The notes: generated by a model not told the origin, from the letters alone. Positions 49,771 to 63,611 are shown, numbered from the stretch's first letter. The stretch: DNA of 64,000 bases from Lates calcarifer (GCF_001640805.2 NC_066855.1:17822639-17886638); one strand, 5' to 3'. Made by a program: numbers and translations.

Positions 49771-51400
49771 TAGATCCAAGTTCTGTTGTGTTACAGCCTC
49801 ACAGAGCTTCTTGCGCGGCTCTCAGTTGCAGTTATTAATGAACACACAGCCTCTGACTTCATTCATCAGTGTTAAGTTTGTTTCATGAATAATATCTACA
49901 ACAAATGAATTTGGTCACATTTAGTCTTTAGTAGCAGTTGACACCCACGGGAGCCCCAATAAACACAGTCAACACAGGTACAGACACATTTGTTCCCACT
50001 CAAACACAAATACACACACTTGACTGAACTATTATTTCCAGTAATGAAATATCACAGTGACGTGTGGTTGACATTTACAAACCCACAAACAGAACAATTA
50101 CTGTAATTCATGGTGACTTGCTTTCTGTCTTGTTTTGACATTTGTGGAGATGAGCGTAGTTTTCTCCATCATGTCTGACATGAGGTGAACCTACAGGGAC
50201 GGCACCAGGATCACACACACTTTCCCCTTTTATTTTTCTCTCCTCTTCCCCTCCCTTGTTTTATCTCTGCATCTTCACTGCTTCTTTAGTTTGTTGTTCT
50301 GCTCTTTCTCTGATCGTAGTTTCTTTTGCTCTCCTCTCTCTCATTCAGAAACTGCCTTCTTACTGCCTTCCTTTCCTCTGTCTCTTGTTTCATTGCTTTT
50401 AGCCTCTTTTACCCTTCTTCTTATCCCCTCATCTTTTCTCTCTTCTTCCCCTCTCCCTTGTTTATATCTTGTGATGATTGAAACTGCTCTGGTTTCATTC
50501 TTTTATTTTTTATTTTTTTTTACATCAAATATCACCTTTGTTTCTTTTGTTTGCCTATATGCATGCATTTGCCTTTTCTCTTTCCTCTTCACACCCACAA
50601 CCTCTTCACTAGTCCCTCGTCTTTCTCATTTTCTCAGTTTCATCCTCTTCCTCCTCCTCCTCTCTCGTCTCCCTGATGCTTTCTCCTCTCGCTCATATTT
50701 TTCTACCCTCCTCCCCTCCCTCTCTGCCAGATGCACTTGTTTTCTCTTTTACTCTCCTCTTGTTTTTCTTGAACAGTCTGTTCTCCTTCCCATCCTCAGA
50801 TTTCTTTCTCAAATTACCCACTACCTAAAAATCTTCACTTGGTGTCTCTCTTTCATCCTTCTCGACGCTTTTCCTCTCGTTCACCTTGACCTCTGCCAAG
50901 CCTCTCTGTCCTCAGCTGAGGCCATCGTGGAGGCAGGTAAAAGTGGGCATTTGTCTCAATAATTCAAGTGGTTTTGTCCCTGATGATGGACAGAGTGAAC
51001 GTCCCATCATCGTGTATTTCTAGCAGGGTAAAGTTTTGTAGGGATTAAAAGAAGACTGTAGGTAAAAAAAATCAATGAAACTCAGTCGCATAAAATGTGA
51101 ATAAGTGCATGTTACCATCAACTATGTTTTGTGAAGAGGATGTGACAATAGGACATCATTAATTAGGCTCTGGTAACTCTGATTCTTCAAGACGTTTTGC
51201 TGCTGCCTCACATCTAAAATGGCCCGTGTATCCAGGATTACATTTTAGCTCCAGGTCCTTATTCTATGTGCTTCTGATCTTTTACCACTGGATTAGACTT
51301 TTTGGACCTGTCGCCTACAGAATAGCTGAACCCATCTCTGTTTGCCAGATTTTCCACATCAGCCACATTCATGTTTTTTTTTTCCCCATTCCACTCTCAG

Positions 51401-51743
51401 TCATCCATTATCTATACCGCTTATCCATGAAGAGTTGCAGGGGGGCTGGAGCCTATCCCAGCTGACATTGGGCAAGAGGCAGGGTACACCCTGGACAGAA
51501 CACCAGTCCATTACAGGGCCAACATATACAGACAAACAACCATTCACACTCACATTCACACCTACAATTTAGAGTCACCAGTTCACCTAACCTGCATGTC
51601 TTTGGACTGTGGGAGGAAACCAGAATACCCAGAGAGAACCCACACAGACACAGGGAGAGCATGTAAACTCCACACAGGCTTGAACCCGGAACCTTCATGC
51701 TGTGAGATGACAGTGCTAACCACTGCACCACTGTGCCGCCCCC
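51401..51743 (-). mobile_element. tRNA-derived SINE
   Basis: On the minus strand it begins GGGGGCGGCACAGTGGTGCA with A-box-like TGGTGCAGTGGTTAGCACTG and a B-box-like GGGTTCAAGCC. The body (TCCCACAGTCCAAAGACATG, GGTGTACCCTGCCTCTTGCC) ends GGCTCCAGCCCCC and ATGGATGA-type tail. It is nearly full length and less diverged than the SINE at 16.5 kb. Confidence 0.82.
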
Positions 51744-52338
51744 ATTCCGCTTTGTTTTTAGTAAAACAGGTGGCTGGAAAAACTTAGTTGAGATCATCCC
51801 TATAAAGTGCACCTGAGAGCAGGTTCACCCCATTGACTCCATCATTGTTACTGCATCTTACTAAACATCTGACAGTGTCAGTTTATTGACTAAATCTGTA
51901 AATCTGCAGCATTTTCTCTGTAGGTAAACAGAGCTGTGTGGTTGCCATATGTCGCCTACACAACACTTCAACACAAAGAATAAAACTGCTTGGATATCTT
52001 AATGTCAGTACTGTCATTAACAGTAGCAGACTATGTGAAGTCTACCTTTACTATACAGGTGACAAGATTTGATTGATAAAATATGGCAGATTTATTTTCT
52101 GGCTGTGTAAATTATGTATATTAATGTATATTAATATAATTCTGTATGAATTCCCGCTTCACTTTCACTTTCAGCTCTCAGACTGTACCAGGAAGAGAAA
52201 CAGGGATCTTGCAGATCGCCTCTTTTTCTTTCCTTTTCTTTTCTCCTGTGTCTGTTTCTGTCATATAAATTAGTTCTCTTTCTATGACATAAAGAGAATC
52301 AGGGGCAAAAAAATATATAAATACTTTTGCTTGCTTTT

Positions 52339-52367
52339 TGTGTGTGTGTGTGTGTGCGTGTGTGTGT
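52339..52367 (+). repeat. (TG)n microsatellite
   Basis: TG run with one CG interruption. Confidence 0.92.
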
Positions 52368-52549
52368 CATGGCCTCAGCTGTCAGCGGTACTCAGCTGGA
52401 CGGGAGTGATGTTCATTTGTCACCCTGCATTTGGTCTCTGCTCCCTCCTTGTGTGGGTGTGGGTGTGTGTGGGTGTATCTCAGGAGGCGACATGATAGCA
52501 TGTGAAAAGGCTGGCTACTAGCTGACTGTCATTTCAACACCACCGGGCT

Positions 52550-52588
52550 TGTGTGTGTGTGTGTGTGTGTGTGTGCGTGCGCGCGTGC
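52550..52588 (+). repeat. (TG)n with GC-rich end
   Basis: TG run ending in GCGTGCGCGCGTGC. Confidence 0.92.
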
Positions 52589-53001
52589 ATGTGTCAGCAG
52601 AGCTCATGGTGGTGTTTTCTTAACGCCAGCTGATGATGTGGTACCCAGCTGTATCACACATGTGGTCAGTGTGTGTCTCTGTTTCACTGAAATCTGGAAG
52701 TTGTCCTTAATATTTATCCACATTGTTTACATGTGTGTCAGTGACGTCACACTGGTAAAGACTGGTGACGTCTGTTACATTGATTACTGGATTCCATTTT
52801 AACACAGAGGAACTGAAAATGATGCCATTTTTGCTGCAGAAGAATGATTACTGGATTCATATTGTTGTAACAATAGTATTTGAGAATGTGTAAATGTGTA
52901 TTCATATTTGCAAATACACTGACATTCGTTAATGTGTAAAAGAGTGCAAACTCAAATTGTGATACAAACATATACATTAGCAATAATTTTACTACAATTA
53001 A

Positions 53002-53415
<414 letters not shown>

Positions 53416-54800
53416 TAGATTTTTGGCATCGCAACCGAAGATAAGTTTGTTTGAAATGAAGCTAAATATAGAACAGTTCGTCATAGAATAAATGCTTAAG
53501 TGCTCTAATGAGTCTTTCTTCAAGGCTGCTGAACTGATTAACAGCTTGAATGTAATTTCTCATTAATTTACCAAACTGCCTTGAGAAATACAGAGAAATA
53601 CAGCTTATACATCCTCTGATTCAATACAGCTTGATACTGTACACAGTATGTTCTTTTCTATCAAATATTTAATTGCAAAAAAAAAAAAAAAAAAAACCTT
53701 TGAAGACTGAGGAGTGCAAGTGGAGGACAACATTAAAGTATGATTAGATTTATTCCAGCCTTTGCCAAGAAAACATAAATCAAACATGAAACATTGTTGG
53801 AGAACATGAAACAATGAAGACATTCTCTGATGTGCATCTAAATAATATCATATAACCTGTAGTTTCATTCTCACAGTGTAAATGGTAAAAGATGCTTTTC
53901 AGATGTACTGATGAGTCCCACAGTGCTTGAATAGCTCAGGTTTTAATATTAAAAAGCATCAGTTTGTTTCTTCGACACATCTCATGGTAATAACCACTGA
54001 GCTTGTTAGTGATCTTTCTTTCTCTCTGTCTCCTGTTTAATAATGCACTTATATGTAAACACTGAGGGTGAACCTTTCAGACAGCAGCTTTGTTGTGTGT
54101 AATGCAGGAACTTTAATACAACTGTGAGTTCTTCAGCTGTATTGACAGAACCGCCCAACCTTCAGTCAATGAACATCACTGCTACACTGCATTCTGTCGG
54201 CGCTCCAGACAGTGGTCAGCTTTTAGATTATGAAATTATGACTAAGAATACAACTGAACATTGTTGTTTTTTTTTTTTGGTCTGTGGCCATGAAATATAT
54301 CACGACCAAGATACTTATTAGATACTACATATAGCTGAATGTCAGGTGTTTTGATGATTTGACAAAGCTGGGAAGTTATCATAACATCAATTATTCCGGT
54401 TATTATTTCATCACAGTCACACCGTAGATGGTAGAAATAGAACTGTCTTGTGATGAATACGTTTTCAAAAAACAATATTTTCCCTTAAGGTACCAATATT
54501 TTGAGACAATAAAGCACCCTTGTGACCATAAAACGTTCCTTTTTAATTCTCATGTGTCAGAGAAGCTTTACAGCCAGTCAGAATTTCCTATACGCTCTTT
54601 TCACTGAACTTGAACAATATTTTCCACCAGTTGCCATCTCTCTGACTACTTTGCTGATGACTTTGTGAGGGGATGAGAAAAATGGCAGGTGCAAAGCACT
54701 TTTCACCCTTTTATCCCCAGTCCATCACAAGATATAACCTTCCCTCTTTCCCTTCTTTCCTCCTGTAAGTGTGTATATCCTGAACATATGTGTGTGTGTA

Positions 54801-55926
54801 CTACGGATGTGCACGGTAAGCATAGTCAACACCTTTTTTTAAGAATCGACAAAAATTTTTATTTGACTAACTTTTATTTGGTTGGGGGTGGGAGATTTAT
54901 GTTTCACTTCATAGAGACGCGGAACTAATGTTTATGGTTCCGTTTCAGCCCGAGTGCGCATCTTCTCAAAACACTGGAACAGACGTCGGCGATGAGAAGC
55001 AGCGAAGCGGGCTGTTTAACAAGGCGCTAACATTAGCTCAGGTTGTTGCTAGATGCTTAGCTTGTTTTTAGGTTAGGATTCCTTTAGTGTTCATCATTCA
55101 GGAGGTTTTTACTGGGAGCCGAATTATCTATAGAGGTCCCATTAACTCCAAAACAAACGGACCAAGTAATTAAAATCAGTAGAAACACTGAATAAAGTAG
55201 TTTCATAAAAAAATAATAATTAAAAAAATGAACGTTTCTCTGCGATGCGGACACAGGACGTTGAGAGGGGCTGGTTGCTCAGCTTGTTTCTCTGTTTACT
55301 TAAGATCCAGATGCCTGATGACAAAAATCCTACATCTGGTTTAAGATTATAGTTCTAACGTCATAAAAAAGTGACGGAAAGAAGAGTCTGCTGAAAATGT
55401 TTTAATTTCCGGCCATCCGGCCGACAGCCGGCGCTAGCAGAAAACACTGTGGATCTGTTGTACCTAAACGCACAGAAAACGTGGCAGAAAACGACAGGAA
55501 CCATCACCGGTCAGACTGGGAGAAAGTACAATGAGGCAGCTACAGTTCTAAAAAAAAGAACTTGACGGAAGCCAACAGAGTAGCGATAACAACCGCTGCA
55601 TGGAGCTCCAGCTCTCAGATTGGAGTTTTATGTCACTGTGACCTGCCGTTACATGGACGATGACATTTCCGGTTGTGTGCTCCTGGCTCAGCACAGATGA
55701 GACACACTGCTGAGAACACCACAGCTAGTCTGAGGTGGGTTGTTGATGAGCGGGGCTGGGGAGGTAAAGCCAGTGCATCTGTACACTACATTGCAAAAAA
55801 CATGACAACCTATTATCGTTTTGGTTTGGGTGGAGGGCACGTCTTAGTGATGACGTCATGATTAATTAACTTTAATTGGCTTGATTGATTGACTTCAAAA
55901 AGTAATCAATATGCTCATCCCTATTG
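54801..55926. mobile_element. Probable non-autonomous hAT-type transposon
   Basis: The left end TACGGATGTGCACGG and the right end complemented, TAGGGATGAGCATATTG, agree at 10 of 12 outer positions and resemble hAT termini. The 1.1 kb interior is clearly more CpG-rich than the flanking intron (for example GACGTCGGCGATGAGAAGC, GGCCGACAGCCGGCGC). No transposase frame is visible and a target duplication is not convincing. Confidence 0.5.
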
Positions 55927-57901
55927 TGTTCTGAGCGGCAGCCCTAAATGAAAGTACCTGAGACATGCCATAGCATAAGACTTATGATGAAAAGCACTTT
56001 CCATTTTTCCCACCTATGTGTGTTACTTGCTACTGTTTACCACCACCCACTAATGAATAGGTGAACATTCTGTAGTTATTTATAGGCTAGTTTGGTCCTT
56101 TTCCTTCACAACACACTGTCAGCTGTAGACAACTTAAGCTATTACTTTCAGTCTGGCGCCACAGTACTGATGAGGGGACAAAAAACAGGGCCAGTCAGTC
56201 ACACATTGAGATTACAAATGTACAGTTTTCACACCTGGAAGGAGCAAACTGTGATTCAAACTTAATACCCACTTTGCTCAACAAGTCAAAATATAGGATT
56301 TGGGTGGAGTATGGCTTCAATCAACTAAAACAGTTTGCCTAGAGAACATTAAATATGCAAAATACACATAATGAATTAATTGAATTAAGACAAAATAATT
56401 TCAGACATTTAACAAGTTAAGTTAATGAGTCATTTAACAGCTAAAATAGTTTTATGCTAGCTAATGGCTAAGTGCTGCACCTCTGTATGCTAAAGTTGCA
56501 TGTGTATATGCTTTTAACACTCAGTTTTGTGAGTCAAATAATGGTACCACGGTGTCAGTTAAATGTAGAGTAACATTGTTCTGTTCTTATTGATCTTTCT
56601 ATTGTAAAATGATGTGTGTTATAGATGGAATTGCTCAGACTGGTTTTGTTTTTGCTGTCATGTCCAAAACTTCAATTCAAATGTTCAATTAGAATTACAC
56701 ATACAGTACTGACAGACAGAGCTCAGACAATGGTGTTCTGTTGTAAAAATATTCAGATAGTGATTCAGTAAACTTATATTTCTTCATTGTTGAACGGAGA
56801 ACTGGAAGCATCACTGACTTTGTAGCAAGCTGCTTACAAACCAAAACAAACGTTATGAAACATTATCCTCCTTCAAGTGACAATGATTGCGACCTTTAGC
56901 AGCTGACAGAGGAACATTTAGTTTGTTGGCCTGCAGTGATGGGTGTCTTCAGTCTTAGTTTACGTCCAACGTGAACTGATGGAAGTCATGAAACGACATT
57001 TGAGGGTGGCCTTTCAGTGGAGCAGCACTGCAGTCACGATATTTTATGACATATCTAAACATTGTTTGCCGCTGTATGTTCTGCATAAAAGCCATGGGAG
57101 TAATCAACAAGAGAACAAGAAAGCAGAGGTCAGTGATCGTGAATGAATGAAGCTGATCATTAATTTATAAATACTGATTAATTAGGTATCTATATTGGTT
57201 CTTGTTCCCTCGTGGACTGATGGTTTCCATGGTGATTTCTATGTTGAGTGCACTTCATGAGCCTTTTTGGGTTGGCCACTTTAGCAGCTTTCAAAGCATC
57301 GAGGGACGCAGTCTGTTGCTAAAGGGACATTTTGGGTGGCAGGAGCAGTTTCAAAGGTCACAAGGTCAAAACTCTCATAGCTTTCCACCTCCGCAGGCCA
57401 AAGTTAAGCTGTTTGTCTTCCCTGTTTTCCAGATTCTTCATGATTTACCTTTCTTCTTCGTTTTCTTGCTCTTCTCTCTGTCTTCCACCCTTCCTCACAT
57501 GAGTTTCTCGTCCATTACTCTTTCTGACCCCTTTTAATGTCTCCTCAGTGTCTTTCTTCCTCTGTCCTCCCTCCCTGTGTCTTACCCTCTCCCTGCCTCT
57601 CTCTGTCACTTCATTATATTTTATCTGCATGAACATTAAACTTAACAATACTGACAAGGCCTCTTTTACAATGGATACATGATAAGAATACATTTTAATA
57701 AAGTAAGTTAATGCTTTTTCCTCTTCGCTGATGTGTGTGTACAAACTCATCTCCTGGGTACGAAACCTTATTAATACATCAGCCAATTTTACTTTGTCAC
57801 ATATCAGCTGATAAGATGCAGTAAAGAAAAGCTAAAGGTGAATGTAATGAGGTCACAGTGCTGTTATCCTGTCCTGTAAGGCAGATTATATTTTTACATC
57901 C

Positions 57902-57944
57902 ATCTCTCTCTCTCTCTCTCTCTCTCTCCCCCTCTCTCTCTCTG
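57902..57944 (+). repeat. (TC)n microsatellite at the acceptor of the fourth grid1 exon
   Basis: A TC run with one CCCCC interruption, ending 19 bases before the exon at 57964. It forms most of that exon's polypyrimidine tract. Confidence 0.95.
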
Positions 57945-57963
57945 TATCTGGTGCTTCCTCCAG

Positions 57964-58083
57964 GGCAACATCACGGGCCTGACAGGTACAATGGACTTTA
58001 AAGACAGCGGCTCCAACTCCCACGTCCAGTTTGAGATCCTGGGCTCCAGCTTCAGCGAGACCTTCGGCAAGGACATCAAGAGG
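57964..58083 (+). CDS. grid1: grid1 internal exon (end of amino-terminal domain), 40 codons
   Basis: Fourth and last grid1 exon visible: 120 bases, phase 0/0, acceptor gcttcctccag, donor gtgagt. It translates as GNITGLTGTMDFKDSGSNS, then HVQFEILGSSFSETFGKD and IKR. ITGLTG and VQFEILG...SETFGKD are the GRID1 signature at the end of the amino-terminal domain, just before the linker to the ligand-binding domain (LATWDSEKGLNGS in mammals), which must lie on the next exon beyond base 64000. The second residue makes a glycosylation sequon (N-I-T) where I recall a histidine in mammals. A TC microsatellite supplies the polypyrimidine tract in front of the acceptor (57902-57944). The four exons give 170 residues of continuous reading frame. 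Confidence 0.96.
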
Positions 58084-61000
58084 GTGAGTTTGCACTGTTT
58101 GACTTTAACCAAATGAACTGGAAATGAACGGTCCAGAGGCGACATCGCCTACATGTGTCAGAAATAAAAAGCTGCAGAATGAACTGACATTTTGTTACTA
58201 ACTCCATTATTCAGCCTAACATTGCCCTCTTGATAGGCCCTGTCTGTGGGCGGAGGATTTCATTCTGCCCGCACAGTTAGCTCAAGTTAAGCAAGTTTTT
58301 GTCACAGTGTAAGAAAATAATAGATGAGGCAGAGTTGGAAGTTTCCATAAGCTTTCCATAAGCTACAGGGGTCTCCTTCTTAGAAGGACTGGCAATATAT
58401 TTCTGAGCTACTCAGCATTTCTGGCCATTTGTCGGCCATCTTAGTTTTGTGTTATACTTAACACAGTGCATGGAAGTGTATAGAACAGCACTCTAGCGTC
58501 CAGTGTGGTGGCTGATGGGCAACTCTACCATCAAAACCCATGCATATACAAGAAAACTGCTTTTTAATTGCTGTCCACTCTAGTAACCACTATGTGTGAA
58601 AGGGTTAAGCTAGCTAAATTAACGGTTGTAATTGGTCCTGCTTTATCAATGCAACATTTGTAGTGTTTCCTACAGGAAACAAGTAGTTAGCTACATTTTG
58701 GTTGTGATATAGTGGGGCTGGTACAGTAGCAGGACTGCAGTCATAAATAACACTAATGTAGGTAGCCAGTAAATGTTAGCAAGCTAGCCCTGTAATGGGC
58801 TAGTAAACAATAAGCTACAGGTTCAACAGTGGATAGTTCAATTTTAAACATGAGCATATATAATGTATATTTGGCTATATGCAGTTTAATGTCTTAAACT
58901 GTTGTATGTTGAACTACTCTAACTGTGGTGATGTCGCCGTCTTTAGTCCCCAACCCAGGGCAGTGGTTATTAATGAAACAATCCCTTGAAATGATTTTAA
59001 AAGTGTTCCACAATTTTATATTTTTGACTGGTTAAGAAACTTCAGTACCTGAACTGAAAACTGCCAGCAGCTCGGTCTGACGCACATTTCAAACTCACAC
59101 TTATACACAAACACTGTTTGCTTTCACACATGAACACACACTAACACATCCGTCTCTACACAGTGTCTGTGTCTCACACTCTTTCACATGCACACAGTCT
59201 TTCACTGACTTGCACATTAAATGTTACATTTACATTGCAGCTTCTCTCTCAAACAGAAAAATAAGCTCTCGCTATAAGATTAAGACATTTGCACACAGAA
59301 AACAGTATTCTTTTTATACACAGAAATGCACTTACACACAGACTAATTTCAAACACACTGACTTCTAATCATAGAAGCTTTCTAAAGTCTGAGAGATTTT
59401 GCTTTTCTCAGTTTTTTAGTCACTTTTCAAACTTGTATTTGTAGCCTCTGTACTGTGTAAAATGCAAATCTATTTGTGGAAACTGCTTTATACAGAACTC
59501 AGGATTCCAAACACACACGCGCACACACACAGTCGCACAAACTCTACCCTCTGCCCCTCGGTGTGTTTGTTCAGTGCAGTGTTATCCTGACAGCGCTGCC
59601 TTGTACTGTACAGAGGAGCGCTGCGGGCTGTTGTTGTTGTTGTTGATGCAGTTGAATGTCATCAGTCGTCATGTCGGCTGTGTTGAAGAAGCATAGACCA
59701 CTCCCAGCCAAAGGTGCTGAGGGGGACGTGAACTTACTATTCCTAAAATCCTGCCAGTGGGAGTTGTTTACCTTTTCCGGTAATGTGAAGGTTCCATTTT
59801 CCCTTTCAAAGTATCAAGTTGGGGTGTTCATGAGACTGATTAATCCTGGAGTGTTTTGTTTCCTGTGGTGCTGAATCTACTTTTGTATTATTCAAGTAAA
59901 TCTTCTACTAAGATTTTCAGCCACTAGGTTACTCATGCACCCCTGGTGGCCCAGTAGTTGGAGCTGATGAGTTCATAGTTTCTGTGCAGTGAAATACATT
60001 ATGTGTTTGCTATGGTGAGGTGCTACTTTTAGTGGTTGCAGTAGTAGCAGTGCTGTAGCAGCTGAGTATAACTGTAATGGACTCAGTCTGTACAGCAAAC
60101 ACTGACATTAGAGGACGACTTTATGAAGCTTTATATTAAATAATGAACCAAAAAAACCCTCAAATACTGAGCAGTGTTTTTAACCTGATCTGTATATGCC
60201 AACAAGAAAGGAGAGGTTTAATCAATCAGGATCGCTAGCAGTTAGTTTGGGTTTGTACCAACAAATATCAGGTTTTCAAGCGCGAATGCTGATGACATAA
60301 ACAGTGTGTGTGTCCTACCCACCAGGTTAGAAAGAGAGGATGGAGAAGGCAACAGTTTAGAGGTCATGAAAATTTGCAGGAAACAGGGGGCTGCAGTGGT
60401 CTGCTGACAAATATCTGTAATAACAGTACAACACTCACAGGTGATACAGTGAGATCCACTGTTGTGCAATGCCCTTCATTAATGACACGTCACTGAGGAC
60501 AGTGGTTCAGCTCAAAACTGGTGGTACTGTGGGCTGGTTCAATGGATAGAAACCAAGGTTCCAAGTATTCTGAATGGAACCGGTTCAAGAGCCAGAGCTT
60601 ATTTGGTGGAAAAATTGTATCTGTATCAGACTAAAAGTATGAGGTTGTGGTGTTTCTAAGGATTTCATACCAGTGCAAACCTTGTACATAGCAAAAAAAG
60701 TTTTTTAAAAAAGCATCAAAGTTTATTTACTATGACTACGATACAACTTGTCACCTATCTGACCTTGCTCCCTAGAGGCATGGCATATTTTGTCTTTGTT
60801 TATGATAATAGTCATGAATACAGCATATAACAAAGGTGGGTATTAAGGTAAGATGAGCAGAGACATGTACTGTAAGCCTAATCAATATAAGGAGATTTAC
60901 ATTACAACCTCTATAGCTCATTAAATCCCACTCAGTGTTTATTTGCAGAATCATGTACAGTGCCGTAGGGCCAGGCCTGCTGTTAGCATCGTTGGTACAC

Positions 61001-61276
61001 GATCACTGTCTAATCACACCGCTTTGTGTAATGACATTGATATTAGTGTGTATCTGAAAGTTGTTTGTCAGTATTAGTCTTTGTGTCAGCTGTTTCACAT
61101 CCTGTAGGTTTTAATCAAACATAAACATATTTAAATGAGAATGCACTGTGTTGTCGGACACACCTGTGCAAACTCATTATTTAGCAGAAGGACTAGTTGG
61201 CTTGCATGTTATAGAGCTGTGAAGTGGGAGCAGTTATTTCAGCTTGTGATAGTTAAGGATGAGGCCCTTTTTTTCC

Positions 61277-61806
61277 TCAGGTAGTAAAGCTGTATTCTTC
61301 TTGGCAAAAAGCTTCCAGGTCCCATAAATTCTTTGGTTGCCTTGCATGGACTGTACGTTTGAGATCTCTCCAAAGTGTCTCTAAGATACTGAGTTCAGGA
61401 GACTGTGATGGCCACTCCAGAACCTTCACTGTCTTCTGCTGTAGCCACTGAGGGCTCGACTTGGCCTTGTGTTTTGTATCGTTGTCATGTTGGAAATTCC
61501 CATTCCCGTGGTGTTGGCATGGTAATGGACCTCCTTGGTTTTTGCAGAGAAGCCTGTATGTCAGCTGAAGTTGTTTGTGGGTTTTTCTTTGTATACTGAA
61601 TGATTTTCCTGACAGTTGTGACTTAAGTCTTTGTTGACCTACCTGACCATGGCTTGTTATCAACAAAATCCCTAATTTTCCACTTCTTTATCAGAGTTTG
61701 AAAACTACTGATTGGCATTGAGATCTTTTTTATGTTCTTTCCCTCATTTATAAAGTCCAACTACCTTTTCTTGCAGGTCCTTCTACAGTTCTTTTGCTTT
61801 CCTCAT
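61277..61806 (-). pseudogene. Decayed Tc1/mariner transposase with internal deletion
   Basis: The minus strand starts at 61806 with an ATG followed by RKAKEL, KDLQEKVVGLYK and GKEHKK, the N-terminal helix-turn-helix region, broken by several stops. A second open stretch (61495-61277) reads [46 protein letters not shown] and FCQEEY, the second half of the DDE catalytic core: the D of DNDTKH and the E of ILETLW are present. The region with the first catalytic D is deleted. The 5' flank reaches a GGGTATGTAAACTTACTG terminus near 61990. Confidence 0.82.
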
Positions 61807-63609
61807 GGCTCAGTATCTAGCAAGTCAGTGCAGCCCAGAATGAAATGTGAAGGGGAAACTCATTGACTGTTTCTGTGGAAACTTACTCTTAACAGTCATT
61901 TGAAACCTGTGTGTCCAACTTGTGTCAGGCCAAACACTCAGGGGTATCTGCACAATCATCACACATTGTGGCAGGGTATGTAAACTTACTGTAAAATTAA
62001 ACTCTGACAACATAATAATGTAGGTTGCTTAGAAGAATTTTATAGTCAATAGTGTCAAGGAAAATTTCAAAGCTGCAGTTGCCTTTGTCAGCAGCGTCCT
62101 TGAAAAGAACTCGCATGTCAAGATCCTCTTTTTGTGCCCTCCTGATTTTCACACATAAACATCTCTCTGAGACTTCTGTGGCTGATACATTAAATGTTGA
62201 CACACTCATCTGAGTCACCTTGGCTCACAACAGTAATAAAGAAGCAGCAGCGAGGGTTGTAAAGATTGAATTTCTCATGGGTTGATTTCTTTCATCATCC
62301 TCTCTAAAAAGCTAAAACTCTATCTCGTCGCAGTACAAATTGAACAACTTGTCATTCTGAGAGAGATAAAACTGTTATTTTCTTTGAATACAACAACAAC
62401 ATATCTCATGGGTCGTACCATCATCAGCGCCTCGTAGGAGCTGTAGTTGTTGAACGCGCAAAATTTGCAGCACTGTGTTTTCGTTTGTAAATGAACACAG
62501 TCATCGTTTATGAAACAGCAAACCCCAACAGTTCTCACTTCATTAATTTTTCCAATCATTGAAAAAGTTGTTTAACCATGTTACGTTAACCTTGATTAAC
62601 GGCGTCCCTGTTTAGGACTGCGAACACTCATCCCCTGCCATTAAACCAATCAATGTTTAACAGGATGAACGAGGCTTTAATTAACACTCAGGAGAGTTTT
62701 AGGTCGTCTCTCTATGAATATATGTAAGTGCTATCTTGCACTAGATCAATCAATATAGGGGAGCGAAGGAATATAATTGAATATGTATTTCAGTGCATCA
62801 AATTGACCTCAGTGGTGATGTAATGTACTATTTCATGCAAATTTATATGGTGAGGAATAATAATGTTTTCAAAGCCGCCTAATGAAACTGCACAGTGAGG
62901 ATTCAATGAGGCTATAGGCTATAGATACATAAGACCAGTTTAAAATAACTTATGAAAAAAGAAGTTTTTTTCTTTATTTATTCTCATTGAAATGAAAGAA
63001 GAAGAGAAAGAAGGAAGAAGAGAGAAAAGAAGGGACAAAAGTACATTCTGAAACTAACCTCTTGACCGTCTCTTTTATAATTATGGAGGAGTAAATAAAA
63101 AAGCAGGAGAAAAAGCAAAAGGTGAAGAAGAGACAAAATAAAGATAGTAAGAGAGTAGGATCACGAGGAAGGATGGATCGTTGGTTGAGCGATAAAATCT
63201 AAAAATATATATGTTCTAATGGTAGTCACATTTCTAAGATTGAAAGGGAGGGAGATGATTTTTCTCATTTGCTGCACTTCACTGAGTCTCACTTCAAATC
63301 TGATTTGTATTGGAAAGAAGCAACACTGTCTACCATATCCACTGATTTCTTGTCCATGTTTTAGCCGAAGTGAAATATTAGGACGAATGAAGATGAAATA
63401 ACATCTTTCTGTTTGGTTGCCTTAACCACATACATGTGGATTATTTAATGTGCACTGAGTTTACAAGCCGTCATAGCAATTTAGATGATTTAGCAGCATG
63501 CAGGTACTGTGACACACACACTGCTGTAATGAAGATTTAATCACCTGGCTTCTCATTCTGAGTTATGAGTCCTCCTGTGTTACATAATGACCATTAGGGG
63601 AACATAGGC

Positions 63610-63611
<2 letters not shown>

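Noticed and set aside
50291..50962. Open frame of 223 codons on the plus strand
   Set aside because: It is an artefact of the pyrimidine-rich tract: almost entirely S, F, L and P, with no domain-like pattern and no splice context.
59935..59975. CCTGGTGGCCCAGTAGTTGG resembling a tRNA A-box
   Set aside because: No B-box follows at the right spacing, so a SINE or tRNA call is not supported.
60520..60680. AATGGAACCGGTTCAAGAGC block resembling a fish transposon segment
   Set aside because: Only a short resemblance from memory, with no ends, coding remnant or second copy in the window.
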